A stretch of 64,000 nucleotides of DNA. It comes from Castor canadensis. Its lineage: Eukaryota; Chordata; Mammalia; Rodentia; Castoridae. Each line of letters opens with the position of its first letter. Position 1 is the first letter of the stretch. The notes beneath the pieces were generated by a model. It was not told the DNA's origin. It did no database searches and saw only the letters and a list, made by a program, of their open reading frames with translations. Of the stretch, positions 1-12,559 are shown one piece after another. A program made the translations under genes and the position numbers. The DNA lies in NCBI RefSeq assembly GCF_047511655.1, contig NC_133395.1:74867910-74931909 (forward strand). The letters are read 5' to 3'.

Positions 1-1090
1 ATATATAGATACAAAACACACCCACCATACACCCTCTTTCCCCCTTTCCTTCTGCCCACCAACCTCCCACTGGTATCCATCCCTGGAAAACATTTATTTT
101 CCCCCCTGCCTGTGATTTTTTTTTTTAATTAAGTGTATATTGATAGTTCAAGGGGGTTTTGTCTTGGTACTTCAGGTCTGTACATATTGTGCTTTTATCA
201 AATTACTCCTCTCCCTTCATTACTTACTCATTCTCTATCACCATGTTCCCTATTCAACAGCTTACTGTACAGAGAAAAAGAAAATATTAGAGAATGAAAA
301 ATATTGAAACAATCCATTTATATATGAATATAATATAAAGCTTTTGGGTTTTGAAGCATGTGTAGAAAGGGCTCCCTAGTCACAGATTCAAAAAAGAAAG
401 AAATTTTCTTGTAGTTGAGTGATTTTTTTCTTACATTTTACATTTATTTATTTCACCCATGTGGAACTTATTTTTATTAAAGAGTAATGCATAGATGCAT
501 CTTTTTTCCAAAGATTATTTTTTAATAACATTTATTCAATAAGCCAGTTTATTTGCATAGTTCGGTGGCAACTTTACAGTGTATTAATTTCCCACATATA
601 TTCAAGTTTTCTAAGGGTCTTTTCCATCAGTCCAACTCATCTTTTCTTGTTCCTGTAAGCAAATTTACTATAACTTTATACTACATTTTAATATTTGTAG
701 GGAAATCTTTCTTCTAATTATTCATCTCTTTGTAATAATCAGAAATTTCCTGGTTATTCTTGGTATTTATTCTTTCCAGGTGAGCTTTAGAATTTTTCTT
801 TTACAAGATACACAAACAAACACACAACACTCATGAAAACAATACTGTTGGAAATTCCATATTGATATTAAAGTTTTAGATCAATTTAAGGAGTAGTGAT
901 TTTATAATTTTGAATCTTCCTGCATAAGATTGCAATGGCTCTTCATTTCCTCAAGACTGGCTTCATGATCCCTAATGAGTTTCATGGCTTTTCTTTGTGT
1001 GGGTCCTATGTGTTTTCAATTAAATGTTTTCCAAAGTATTTTATGATGGGTATGAGGGGTGTACAGTATTGTAAAAATTAATAGAACAAT
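1..1090 (-). mobile_element. L1 3' portion, reversed
   Basis: Read on the minus strand, this T-rich stretch resembles the end of L1 ORF2 and the 3' UTR. The 1-300 part has a poly-pyrimidine stretch and a tail resembling the L1 3' ends at 58.8 kb. The 450-1090 part resembles degenerate reverse-transcriptase C-terminal coding sequence. No long open frame survives. The subfamily boundary within the segment is unclear. Confidence 0.6.
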
Positions 1091-1650
1091 AAAACTAAAA
1101 GAATAAAAATGACTTCATATTTGATTACTATTTCCACCAATACAAAAACAGTATGTACAGAAATACTTATGTTGTAAGAGTTACATCTTAAATGGGCTTC
1201 AAATGCCTGGAGAAGCCCCTGGGCCTAGCTAGCACAGACAGCTAGGGAAGGGTTCCCTGGGACCAGAGGTCACAGTGCAACACCCATGGTCCACTCCATC
1301 TTCAAGATGGGTTTTGACTTGCACACTTTAAAAATGGAATTATTTGGAAACTGTTAAAAGAGAATTTCAAATAAAATCATACTTCTGACTTGACTTCTTC
1401 CTTGCAAGTCCTGCTCAGGAATCCTGAGAGTAGAAAAGCTGTCATTTGTACATTTATGTGAACAACAAAATTCTGGACAATCTGAAAGTCCTCAATTATT
1501 CTTGGGCCCCTCAGAGAGCTATAGTCACAGCACAAACAACTCTAAGGAGACACAGAACGCAGAGAGAGAGGTGAGAGAGATGGATTATTACTATTTGCTT
1601 ACCTCAGACAAGCAGCAAGAACCCAGCAAGAAGGAAGAACCCAGCAAGAA
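1091..1650. other. Intergenic, no gene seen
   Basis: There is no recognisable gene, exon or clear repeat in this stretch. It is AT-rich with a more GC-rich patch around 1200-1310. Confidence 0.5.
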
Positions 1651-1654
1651 AACA

Positions 1655-1755
1655 ATCTGGACTGGAAGTGTGGCTCAAGTAGTGGAGCACCTGCTTCGTA
1701 AGCATGAAGCCCTGAGTTCAAACCCCAGGCACCAAGAAAAACAAAACAAATAAAA
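1655..1755 (+). repeat. tRNA/ID-like SINE tail (dID)
   Basis: This has the body of a tRNA-derived SINE with an internal B-box-like GAGTTCAAACCCC and an A-rich end. The same unit recurs many times in the window as the second half of composite SINEs. Confidence 0.85.
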
Positions 1756-1759
1756 CAAC

Positions 1760-2815
1760 AACAAAAAAATCATTTGACAAAGGCTGAAGAGAGCCGACAA
1801 CAAAGTGTGGAGCCCAATGGAACTGCAGCTATAGCTGGAGTCCACAGCTTGCTGTCAACACTTCCCGATGGGCCTCCCAGGAGCTCACTTTGGGAGAAAA
1901 CACCTTTGTGATCAAGGTCTGGGGCTTGCAGCTGCTGCAGGAGTGGCATCAAGTTCCACCAGGCCCTCTTTTATCTCCCAGTGAGCAGATACCACTGCCT
2001 TTAGGACACCAGTGCAAATCCCACTAAAGGGGAGAAAGAGAACAAAAAATACCCTTTGTCCATGGAAATGGGCAGAAATGAGGCTGGGCCCAGAGCTACA
2101 GCTGGAGTAGAGGCAGGAACCCTGTGTAGGACATACCCTAAGACCAGGAAAATAGTGCCTGCTTAAAAATAAGGATTAAACAAAACCACAGAGAATACTC
2201 AACCCCAAGGCTAAGGAAATTTGAATAATCGTAACAGTAGAATACTGCTGGGAGAATCAGAAGAGTGTGGAGACTGAGGACTGAGTAGAAATTGAGAAAA
2301 ACCCTCTGGAAAGCCATTCATTACCCAAAACATGGATATTGTTAAGGGAATTCGAAGTCTGTAGTACACTGAGGGTAACCATAGTGCTGTTGTTGGAAAG
2401 TTTGTGCTGAAATTCAGCAAATTCATACATTAAAGTCCCTAAATTCATATGCTGAAATCCTTACCCCAAAGTGATGGCATAAAGAGATGAGGCCTTTTGG
2501 AAGCTGATTGCCAAGTGGAAATAATGTCCTTAAACAATGGCCCAAGGGAGCTCTTCAACTCCTTTTACCATGCGAGGAAACAATGTGGCATCTGTAAACC
2601 AAGAAATAGCTGGTGGAGTGGCTCTAGTCATAAAAGCACATGCTTAGCAAGCATGAGGCCCTGGGTTCAAATCCCCAGGCTGTCAAAAAAAGGAAATAGG
2701 TCCTCATTGGACATGGAGTCTGCTCCTGCCTTGATTTTAGATTTCTCAGCCTCCAGAATTTTGAGAAGCCAAAATGTATGATATTTTGTTAGAGCAGCTT
2801 GAATAGACCAAGATA
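1760..2815 (+). repeat. Unassigned old repeat plus MER/MaLR-like fragment split by a SINE
   Basis: 1760-2400 has no gene and is probably old repeat sequence (family not assigned). From about 2430 to 2815 the sequence resembles an ancient LTR-like repeat, with AATTCATATGCTGAAATCC at one end and CTCAGCCTCCAGAATTTTGAG near the other. A dID SINE at about 2606-2690 interrupts it. Confidence 0.5.
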
Positions 2816-5745
2816 TATACCAATAATAATCCTCAAGCCCAGATTAACTTCTGACTCTAACCCTTATACCAAATATCCACCAGCAGAAAAATGTGCCATT
2901 CTCAGGCATGAAAACTACCTGAGAAGCCACCATCCTACACAAGATGTCTAGCTTTCCACAAAAAATTATGAGGCAAATGATAATTGAAAAAAATCAATAC
3001 ACTACCAAGAGACAAAGTGATCAACACAACAGACTCAGATATGGCAAAGGTATTGAAACTCTCTGATGGAGAATTTTAAATAACTATTATCAAAATGTTA
3101 AAGTCTCTAGTGAAAATGTGGACAATATGTAATATCAGATAGGTACAGAGATAGAAACCAGAAAAAGAAGCACATAGAAATGCTAGTAAAGAAAATATAG
3201 TGATAGAGACGAAGAACCCTTTTGACGGGCTTGACAGTAGACCTGATACAGATAAGAAGTCAGTGAACTTGACCGATGTTCAATAGAAGTGAACTTCAAT
3301 AGACTCTTCAATAGAAGTTAACCAAACTGAAACACAAAGAGAAAAAAATGATCAGAAAATAACAAGAGAACAAAACATCCCAGAACTGTGTGACAGCATC
3401 AAATGATGTAACACATAGGTAATTGGAATCAGAGCAGGAGGAGAGAAGAAAGAATAGGGCAGAAGAAACATCTGAAGACACAATGGCTGAGAATGTTCCA
3501 AAATTAGTGACAGACATCAATCATATATTTAAGAAGCCCAGAGAGCATCAAACAGGATAAAAACTAAAAACAACTAAACAGAAAAGCATTTTGTATCATC
3601 GTCAAAGTACTTAAAACAAAAGACGGAAAAACATTGAAGGCAACCAGAGAGAAGAGACACACCACAATAGAGGGACAAAGGGTTGTAGTGCATAACTTGT
3701 CAGAAATGATACAAACAATAGACGGTGGAGTGACACCTTTCAATGACTGAAAGAAAAAAATTGTCAGGAGAGAATTCTATAGCTAACAAAAATACCTTTC
3801 ATAAACAAAGGATAAATTAAACAAATTTTAGATAAACACAAAGTGAGAGAAGTTTGAAGTCTGGTGCACTGAGGGTGACCCTAGCAATATAATCTCAGAA
3901 CCACACCAACTTGTCTACCAGCAAGAAAAAGTGGTAGAAATGTTCGATGAAATTCTTTAAGAAGTTCTACATCAGACAGAAATTCAGAACTACACAAAAA
4001 TGAAGAGTAGGGGAAACACAATATATTAATATGTCATAAAATTTAATTTTCTTATTTCTAATTTTTCTAAAAGAAAATTGCCTAAACATACAAACACATT
4101 ATATATTTTACCATATGTAAAAAATAAAATTTCTGACAATAGCACAAAGGCAAAGAAGACCTTGAAATACATATGAAATGGTAAAATACTACTTGGTAGT
4201 AAAATCCATCAAGACATATATTGGAAAAGCTGGGGCAAACAAAAGAAGTTAACATAAACCAGCAAAATAGTACATTGATAGTGGAGATAAAGGTAGGATA
4301 ACAGAAACACTGACGGACCAAAGAGAACATAAAGGGGTAAAGAACAAAGAACATGCATTAAAAATGGAAAATACACATCAAGATGGTAGATACTAGCTCA
4401 ATCATATTGATAACTATATTGAATGCAAATGTCCAAAGCATACCAACATTGGTAGAAATTGTCAGATTGGGGGAAAAAGCAAATCAAACTATATGCTACC
4501 TATAAGAAACCCACTGTAAATGTAAAGACATAGATGGGCTAAAAGGATGGAAAAGATGTATCACATTAAAATGAACCAAAAGAAAGACTAATAGCAACAT
4601 TAATAAAAGACTATGTAAACTTCAGACCAAGGAATATTATCAGTTTTACAGAGAGACTTCACTTCATGAAAAGGGGGCTAATTCTTCAAGAAGACATAGC
4701 AATGGGTTTGCACCTTCTAACAAAACATCAAGACACATAAGGGGAAAAACTGACAGAACTGGAAAGAGAAATAGATAAATTCACAGTTATAGTTGGAGAC
4801 TTGAACATTCTTCTCTCAATAACTGATAAATCAAATGGACAGGAAATCAATACAAATACAGAGGATTTGAACTATGCCATCAGTAAACTTGATATAAGTG
4901 ATATTTACAAAATACTCTACCGCACAGCACGTATGAATTGTTTGCAAATATATGTGGATCACTCACCAAGACAGAACAAAGTTTGGGCAAGTAAACAAAC
5001 CATCAGTCATTTGAAAAAGCTGAAAACATGCAAGCTATGTTTTTGGACACAGTAGAATAAAATTAGAATTTAGTAAGAGAAATTTATTTACGTCCCACAA
5101 TATTTGAAAATTTAATTTCTAAGTAACCCGCAAGTTAAAAAGTAAGTCTCAAGGAAATTTGAAAACTTATTAATGAGAATGAAAATAAAAATGCAAATAA
5201 ATAAAAATCCACAGAATGTAGCTAAAACAGTACATGAAGGGAAATATACAGGACTACAGTGTTTACTGCTTATAGTAGACAGGAAGAAAGTTTCAAATAT
5301 GCAATTTAACCTTCTACCTTAAGAAACTAGGGAAAAAGAACAAAGTAAATCCTAAGCAAGCAGGAAGAAGGAAATAATAAAGATGGTATCAGAAATCAAT
5401 AATATTTTAAAAACCAACAAAACAATGAAAGCAAAAGCTATTTCTTTGAAGATATCAACAAAATAGAGAAACATCTGATCAGGCTGACTGAGGGAAAAAG
5501 GAAGATACAAATTACCTACATCAGGAATAATAGAGAGGCTGTCACTATTGAACACAGAGACATTAAGAGAACAATGGGGGAGAAATGACCCAAGCGTTGT
5601 ATGCACATATGAATAATAAAACAATAAAAAAGAGAATAATTAGGGAACATTAGGAAATATTCTATGCCCATAAATTTGACAACTTAAATGAACTTGGCCA
5701 ATTCCTTGAAAGACAAAAACTACCAAGTTCACTCAAAAAGAAGTA

Positions 5746-6295
5746 GGTGAGCCAGGCATGGTGGCACATGGCAGGAGGCTGAGGCAGGTAGATTGCTTGA
5801 GCCCAGGAGTTTGAGACCAGCCTGGGCAAAATAGCCAGGCTCTGTCTCAAAAAATAAATGAATAAATAAATAAAAATGAGAAAAAAGATAACAGGAATAG
5901 TTCAGATTGTATCTATTAAGAAATGGAATTTTTGCTGGGCACTGGTGGCTCATGCCTATAATCCTTGGTAGGCAGAGATCAGGATTGTGAATTAAGGCCA
6001 ACTCAGGCAAATAGTTAACGAGACCCTATCTCAAAAATATTTAACACCAAAAAGGGCTGGCAGTGTGGCTTAAATGGTAGAGTGCCTGCCTAGCAAGCTT
6101 GAAGTCCTGAGTTCAAACCCCAGTACCACCAGACAAATTGAGTTTTTAAGCTAGGGGTGGTGGCACACACCTGTAATCCCAGCACTCAGGAGACTGAGGC
6201 AGGAGGATAATGAGTTTAAAGGCAGCCTGGGCTACACAATAAGGCCCTGTCTCCTCCCCAAACAAAACCCACCGCCCCCCAAAAAAAGAAAGAAA
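5746..6295 (+). repeat. Three SINEs in a row inside the L1
   Basis: There is a B1/7SL-type monomer (5746-5877) with an AATA-rich tail. Next comes a composite B1-dID element (about 5933-6130), whose 7SL-like head joins a dID tail ending in GAGTTCAAACCCCAGTACC. A third B1-type monomer follows (about 6150-6290). All lie in the same orientation. Confidence 0.85.
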
Positions 6296-6774
6296 GCAAT
6301 GAAAAATTGAATGTCTAGTTAAAAATTCTCTCACAGAGAAAACTTCAGACCCAGATAGTTTCAATGGTGAATTCTAGCAAGTGTTTACAGGAAAAGTAAC
6401 ATCTGTTACATACATTCTCTTTCAGGAATAGATACAGAGAGAATACTTTCTACCTCATTGTACAGGACCAACATTACTCTGACACAAAAACTAGAAAAGA
6501 GTACAGAAAACACAACAGACCAACATCCCTTATGAGCATAGATGCAAAAATCATGAACAAAATATTAGGAAATCAAATCCTGCAGTACAGACAAAAAAAA
6601 AAGGAAAAAAAATTCACATGACAATTTCAACGGATGCACAAAAAGCATTTGACAACATTCAACACTGATCCATAATCAAATAGAGCAAAACTCTTAGCAA
6701 ACTAGGAATAGGAGGGAATTTCTACTTCATTTGACGAAAGGCATAAAAGAAACACTCAAGGTTAACATCAGCTA

Positions 6775-7128
6775 TGGTTTGGGTAGGTGTCTCCTACAGG
6801 CCATGTGCTAAAGGCTGGGTTCCCCAGCTGGGGGGCACTACTGGGAAGTGTTGGAGCCTTTAGGAAGTGGGACTTAGTGGAAGAAAGTTAGTCATTGAGG
6901 GATGCCCTTGAAGGAGGGACTGGGGACCTAGCCCCTTCTTATCTCTCTCTCTTGGTTTCGCAGGCAACATAAGATGAACAACTGTGCCCTACACTTGCTC
7001 CCTGTCATGATTGCCTACCATACTGCAGGCCCGAAAGCAAAGGGGTCATGGACTGAAACCTCTGAAACTGTGAACCAAAATAAACCTTTCCTATTTTTCA
7101 GTTGACTAGCTCAGTAACGGAGAGCTGA
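6775..7128 (+). mobile_element. MaLR-type LTR fragment
   Basis: It starts with GCTATGGTTTGGGTAGGTGT and ends with a CTGTGAACCAAAATAAACC polyadenylation-type segment, the layout of an MLT1/ORR1 LTR. It splits the L1 coding remains on either side. Confidence 0.65.
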
Positions 7129-7709
7129 TGAACACAGCTCTCTCAAAGTTGGTGGACAAGGTAAGAGTGTCATCGCTCCTATTCAAAATTCTTCAACAGA
7201 ACCATTAGGCAAGCAAAGGAAATTTAGAGCTTATGGTTGGAGACTGGAGATGGAAACAGAGAAGATTGGAACAGAAGAAATAAAACTATCTCCACCCACA
7301 GATGATAGATTTTACATAGAAAATCCCAGAGAATTTACAAAAATACTCCTAGACTAACAAACAAGTTTAGTAGAGTGACAGAATGAGATATCAATGTACA
7401 AAAGTCAATTGTAATTCTATACACTACCAGTGACAATTAGGATTCAAAATTGAAAAAATAAACCATTTTCAGTAGCACCTCTACAATGAGATGCTGAGGT
7501 ATGTGCGGAATCTGTACGTTGAAAGTTATAAACCATTGATGAGACAAATCAAAGACCAAAATAAAGAAAATTCAGGATTTGTGGATTGGACAACTCACAA
7601 TTTTATCAATTCTCCCATAATTTAAACTATGCAGATTCAACAAAATCTTCATTTAAAAAATTGGGTTTTTTCTATATGTAAACAATCTAATTCTAAAATT
7701 TGTATAAAA

Positions 7710-7970
7710 AGGAAATGCGTGTTGGCACCAGTGGGAGGTGGGAGGATACAAGGATATAGGAGGGTGAATATGGTAGAACTATTACGTACTCATGTGTGAA
7801 AATGGAGAAATGAGACCTGATGAAACTATGGTAAGAATGGGTGTGGGGAGGAGGGGCAGATAAAGGAGAATGATGTAGGGGTGAACTTAACTAAGATATA
7901 AGCACTTTTGTAAATGTCACAATGCACTCTTAGAACAACAATAATATGGTAATAATTTTTTTTTTTAAAA
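7710..7970 (+). mobile_element. Young rodent L1 3' tail
   Basis: A GGGAGG-rich segment runs into ATGAAACTATGG and CTTTTGTAAATGTCACAATG and ends in a T-rich/A-rich tail. I believe this is a lineage-specific L1 3' UTR end inserted into the older L1. The family name is not assigned. Confidence 0.5.
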
Positions 7971-8865
7971 ACCAGAGTAGCAAAAACAATTTTGAAAAAG
8001 GACTCTTGAAATCATAACATGATATCAAGATTTCTAAAACTATAATAATCAAGGCAGTGTGGAATTAGTGGAAGACTAGAAACATAGACCAATGGAACAG
8101 ACTTCAAATGGAAACCCACATCAATACGGTGAGTTAGCTTTTAACAAAGATACAAAAACAACTGATTTTGATAGAGAAAGAATGGTCCTTTAAACAAATG
8201 GTGCTGGAACAACTAAACATCCACGTGCAAAACAAGATAAAATAAGTTGGGCCTCAACCCTGCCTTATACCTTATACAAAAATTAACTCAAACTGGATCG
8301 CAGACCCACATGTAAACTAAACCTATAAAACTCTGGAAAGCAGAAAAGAAAATATGTGTGACCTTGGTTTTGGTTTTTACTCTGTGAAAGACAGTTGTTG
8401 AGATAATGGAGAGATAAGCCACAGATTGTGAAAAAATGCAAATCACATTATGTCAAAAAACTTATATCCAGACTATGATAATTCAGAAAACAATTTCTAA
8501 GCCTCAACAAGAAAAGTACAAACAACTCAATAAAAATGGACAAAGATCTGAATAAACCCTTTCTTAAATAAGATATACAGGTGGCAAATAGTCATATTAA
8601 AAGTTTATCAGCATCATTTTCATTAGGGAAACACAATTAAAACCATATGTGATAGCATCACAAACCTATTAGAATAATAACAATCACAAAGAATCCGAAA
8701 ATAAAAACTAACTATGTCATTTGCTTATGTGCAAGTGGAATAACTGTGACTGACATATTATTGGTGAAGTGGAAAATGGTACAGCCATTTTGAAAATGTT
8801 AAGCATGCATATGACAAAACAACCAGATATTTACCTGAGAAAAAAAAAGAAAACTTTTGGCATTA

Positions 8866-9560
8866 TTCTATTTTCTGTTTCTACAACAAAATACCTGAGA
8901 CTGGGTAACTTATAAAGAGGTTTGTTTTGTCCACAGTTTTGGAGGCAGAAAATCAAAACAGCCCATCTCCAGCTCTGGTGAAGGTCCCCTGGCAGTTGAC
9001 ATCATGATGGGAGCACATGAGAGAGGGAGAGATCACATGGGAAGACTGGAAGCCAGAGCACGAAGAAGGGCCAGGCTGGGTACTTCCCACTATGCCTCAC
9101 CTCTTAAAGATCCCACCACCTCCCAACGTTGCTGGAGCTCCCACTAATGGTGAAACTCCCAACACCTGAACTTTGGCAGACCCACTCTGCGTTAGTCAGC
9201 TTTCCCTCACTTTGACAAAACACTCAAGATAAACAAGTTAAAAGCAGGAAAAGTTTAGCTTGATTTAGCCTGGGTCAGGCTTTCAGAGGCTTCAGTCCAC
9301 AGTCACTTACTTGTGGCAGCATAGTATACCATGGCAGGCTGTGTGGCAGAGTTGTAGCTCACCCGGTGGTAGCCAGGAAGCTAAAAGAAAAACAGAAAGA
9401 GGCCAGGGTCCCCATCTACCTTTCAAGGGCACATCCCCAATGACCTTACTTCCTCACACCATGCCCCACCTCCTAAAGATTCTACCACCACAGGTTGGGA
9501 ACCAAGCCTTCAACACATGGAACTTTGGGGGACATTCAAGATCCAAACAATGGCATACTT
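8866..9560 (-). mobile_element. Two inverted LTR-like fragments
   Basis: 8866-9185 and 9190-9560 each read as reversed MaLR-type LTR sequence. The first carries ACCTGAGACTGGGTAACTTA and the second CAGCTTTCCCTCACTTTGAC at their right-hand LTR ends. They separate the late ORF2 part of the L1 from its 3' UTR. Confidence 0.6.
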
Positions 9561-10011
9561 GTTCATCATAACACGCTGTTCACATGACAACCTATATCTG
9601 AATTCTTTTAGCAGCTTTATTCATAACTATCCAAATCCAAAGACAACCCCTATGTCCTTCAACCAGTGAGCAAATTAAGCTATAGTGCAAGCATACCTCA
9701 TGGTATGCTGAGAACATACCATACCTAGCAACAAGAAGGAACAAATTATTATAGATTACACAAAAAAATCAATTTTATTTTGATAAATAAAAGATACAGA
9801 AAGTTACAAAGATTCTGTTATATGACATCATAGGAAAAGCAAGCCTGTAAGAATGTACACCAGACCTGTCGTTGTCACTGTGGGGAGAAGGTTCTATGGC
9901 GGAACAGTGTAAGAGAATGGTAGAGGGGATTTTACTTTGCTGTATCATTTTACGTTTCTGTACCACTTTTCTGTGGTGGTGGATATAGTGCTGTGTGTAC
10001 TTTATTAAAAT

Positions 10012-10098
10012 CTTGGGTTGAGGATGTAGCTCAGTAGTAGAAAGTTTGTCTGGCATGCACAAGGCCCTGGGTTCAATCCCCAGCACTACAAAAAAAAT
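10012..10098 (+). repeat. ID-type SINE
   Basis: This is close to the classical rodent ID element: GATGTAGCTCAGTAGTAG (A box) and GGGTTCAATCCCCAG (B box), then an A tail. Confidence 0.85.
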
Positions 10099-10199
10099 TC
10101 TATAGCACTATACATTAAAAAAGGTGAATTTTATGTATGTAAATTTAAAAGGCATATTTATGGCTTTTCTTGAATTCTTCCAGGGCTGATACATGCAAA

Positions 10200-11260
10200 C
10201 AAGGCAACACTTAGCTGGAGAGGTCTGCTACAGACCCCTTTAAGCACAGCAGACACTGCACTATACCATGGTCCTCATCACTCCTCCTGGTCTCACTCCT
10301 GGGCTCACCTTCTTCATTAGGTTACCTGGCAAGCTCCTTGTGATATTGTCATTTATAGTAAGAAATACATATTTTGGTCTTTGTCCAGTTTCTTGGAACA
10401 CAGCTCCTAAAACTCTTAGAATCTCTGAAGGGATATATCTCTTTTATGCTAACAAGATGGTTGATGGGACTGGGGGAAGCTTCTGGGTAGCCTTGGGATG
10501 GTGGGAAGTTGCCAGAGGATCCAACTGCGTGATTAGAAGGTTGGGATTTTCAGCTCCAACCCAGAAGTAAGGAGAGGAGCTGAAGGTTGAGCTAATCATC
10601 AATGGCCAATGAGGCAATCAATCTTTTGGATATAATGAAGTTTCCATTAAAAAAATCAATCCAAATGACCTGATTTGGAGAGCTTTCAGGTTGCTGACTG
10701 TGTGAGGGTGCCTGGGGATGGATGGCCCAGGGGAGCATGGAAGAGCTGTGTCCCTTCCGATGTACTTTGCCTTATGTACTTTTGCATCTAGCTTTTCATC
10801 TGTGTGAAACAGATGACATCCTTTATAATAACCTGGCCAGCAGTTAGAGTGCTAACGGCTGACTGAACACAGGTGGAGGGTCAGGAGAGCTTCCTGTTGA
10901 ACAAACGTTGGGGTAGCCCAAGGACCTCCTACTTTGGGATTGGCACTGGTATGGGAGGTGGTCATGCGGGATCAAGCCCTCAACTAACACGTCTGCACTA
11001 ACCCAGTTAATGTCACGATTGCATTGAACAATAGGACATCTAAGTATTAGACACTTGCTCATGTCTGGCCAAAGAAGTGTTCTGTGTTGGAGAGTAGCAG
11101 CAGATTGTAGAAGTAGAAGCATTTTCCTCTACAGATCTCTGTAGGCACTTAAGTGTCTTAAATTTGAGACTCTTACTTTTGCAACCAGCATAACTATAGT
11201 ACCTGTACCTCTATTGAAGAACTCGGCCTTATTAAACCTTTCCTGGCCCTTCAGGCCACC
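10200..11260 (+). repeat. Ancient ERV LTR-like sequence, probable
   Basis: The 10600-10830 part (AGCTTTCAGGTTGCTGACTG, GCATGGAAGAGCTG, CCTTTATAATAACC) resembles the R/U5 end of a mammalian ERVL-class LTR. The sequence to about 11150 fits its downstream end. The family is not assigned and no coding remains are visible. Confidence 0.45.
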
Positions 11261-11790
11261 AATGCAAACCTCAGAAATGCCGTAGCATGATATCTCTCTT
11301 CAGATTTTGTTAGAATTTTTGCATTAGTTAGAACAAGTCTAGCTCAGTCCAGGTTTAGTCAAATGGAGAAATGAATTGTTCAAGTCTGGGTGGAGGGGAG
11401 AAGGTGGAGATGGCTGGAGGGAGGATTCACCAGTCTCACCAGGATTCCCACTCCTTCATGCATTCACTTTCATGTCTCTGTTCTCTGGGGTTTGCCATCC
11501 CCAAAGGCTGGAAGAAAGATTATATGTAATTCTGGGTGTGTCTTCTTACAGCCCCCTAATAAGAGAGGAATGAGAGCATCATGGGGCCCAACCAGAGGTC
11601 CCAGGGAGGATAGGTAGCAGTCTTGATATGGTACCAACCCAGAATCACATGGCTGCAGTTGGAGTTGAGGGGGACACACCTGCTCTGGGCTGATAAAATA
11701 ATAAATTGGGTTGCAATTGCTAACCTAAATCTTTGAGACTAGACACTGTGTCCTTCATTTTTTAATCTAGCGCAGTATGACAGAAATTAT
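11260..11790. other. Intergenic, no gene seen
   Basis: This is unique-looking sequence with short chance open frames on both strands (around 11376-11679) that have no splice context or recognisable product. Confidence 0.5.
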
Positions 11791-11794
11791 TATG

Positions 11795-12552
11795 GGGGGG
11801 TAATCAAGGTTTGAACTCAGGGCGTCATGCTTGCTAGACAAGCACTCTACCACTTGGGTCACACCTCTAGCCCCAGAAATGATTTTAATATTTTAAAATA
11901 AATGTTGAGTCAACGATAAAGTTTAAGTTTTCATAGTCATACACCTTGGATTTTCTATAACAATCACAATTTCATTAAATGTGATTTTTTTGTGTATGTG
12001 GTATGGGGTTTGTACTCAGGACCTACATCTTGAGCCATTCACCAGCCCTTTTTTCTATGAAGGGTTTTTTCGAGATAGGGTCTCAAGAACTTTTTGCTTG
12101 GGCTGGCTTTGAACCATGATCCTCCTGATTTCTGTCTCCTGAGTAGCTAGGATTACAGGTGTGAGCCACTGGTGCCTAGCAAATGTGATTGTTTTTTATT
12201 AATCATTTATTTTTTTAGTCATGTTGGGGATAGAATCCAGGGCCTCAAACATGCTTCATACGTACTCTGCCACTGAGCTATACTCCATGGATATTATTGT
12301 TACTATTATTATTTGCTTTTTAGCTAATTTTTGAATAGGGCCTTGTGTTTTTGCCCAGCTTGGACCACGATCCTCCCATTTACACCTTCAGCATAGCTGC
12401 AATGACAAGTACATGCCACCATCCTCAGCTTTATTGGTTGAGAATTACTAGTCTTGCTAACTTTCTGCCCAGGCTGACCTTGAACTGTGATCTTCCCTAT
12501 TTCCAGCTTCTAAGTAGCTGGGATTGTAAGTATGAGCCACCATACTGAGCTA
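11795..12552 (-). repeat. Cluster of reversed SINEs
   Basis: A dID tail (11795-11876), a composite B1-dID (about 11990-12183), an ID element (about 12210-12288) and a double B1-like unit (about 12305-12552) all lie on the minus strand. In the last, two 7SL-type monomers follow one another without a tail between them. Confidence 0.8.
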
Positions 12553-12559
12553 AGATTAT

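Larger units (their letters stand above)
2840..9990 (+). mobile_element. Ancient L1 (L1M-type), decayed, with nested insertions
   Basis: Long stretches read as L1 ORF1/ORF2 on the plus strand. Examples are the TTATAGTTGGAGACTTGAAC block near 4790 at the endonuclease start, AAGAAACTAGGGAAAAAGAA near 5325, the AATTTGACAACTTAAATGAA block near 5672, and the late ORF2 stretch 8000-8600. The longest intact frame is under 100 codons, so it is dead. It is interrupted by SINEs (5746-6290), a MaLR LTR (6775-7128), a younger L1 tail (7710-7960) and inverted LTRs (8866-9560), and ends near 9990. At roughly 5.5 kb net it is the largest single element in the window. Confidence 0.8.

Noticed and set aside
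4801-5055. 84-codon frame with an L1 ORF2-like start
   Set aside because: It is a fragment of the dead L1 ORF2 endonuclease region, with stops and frameshifts on both sides.
10012-10098. tRNA-like A and B boxes here and in all dID units
   Set aside because: They belong to ID/dID SINEs with A-rich tails; the cloverleaf is not intact, so these are not tRNA genes.
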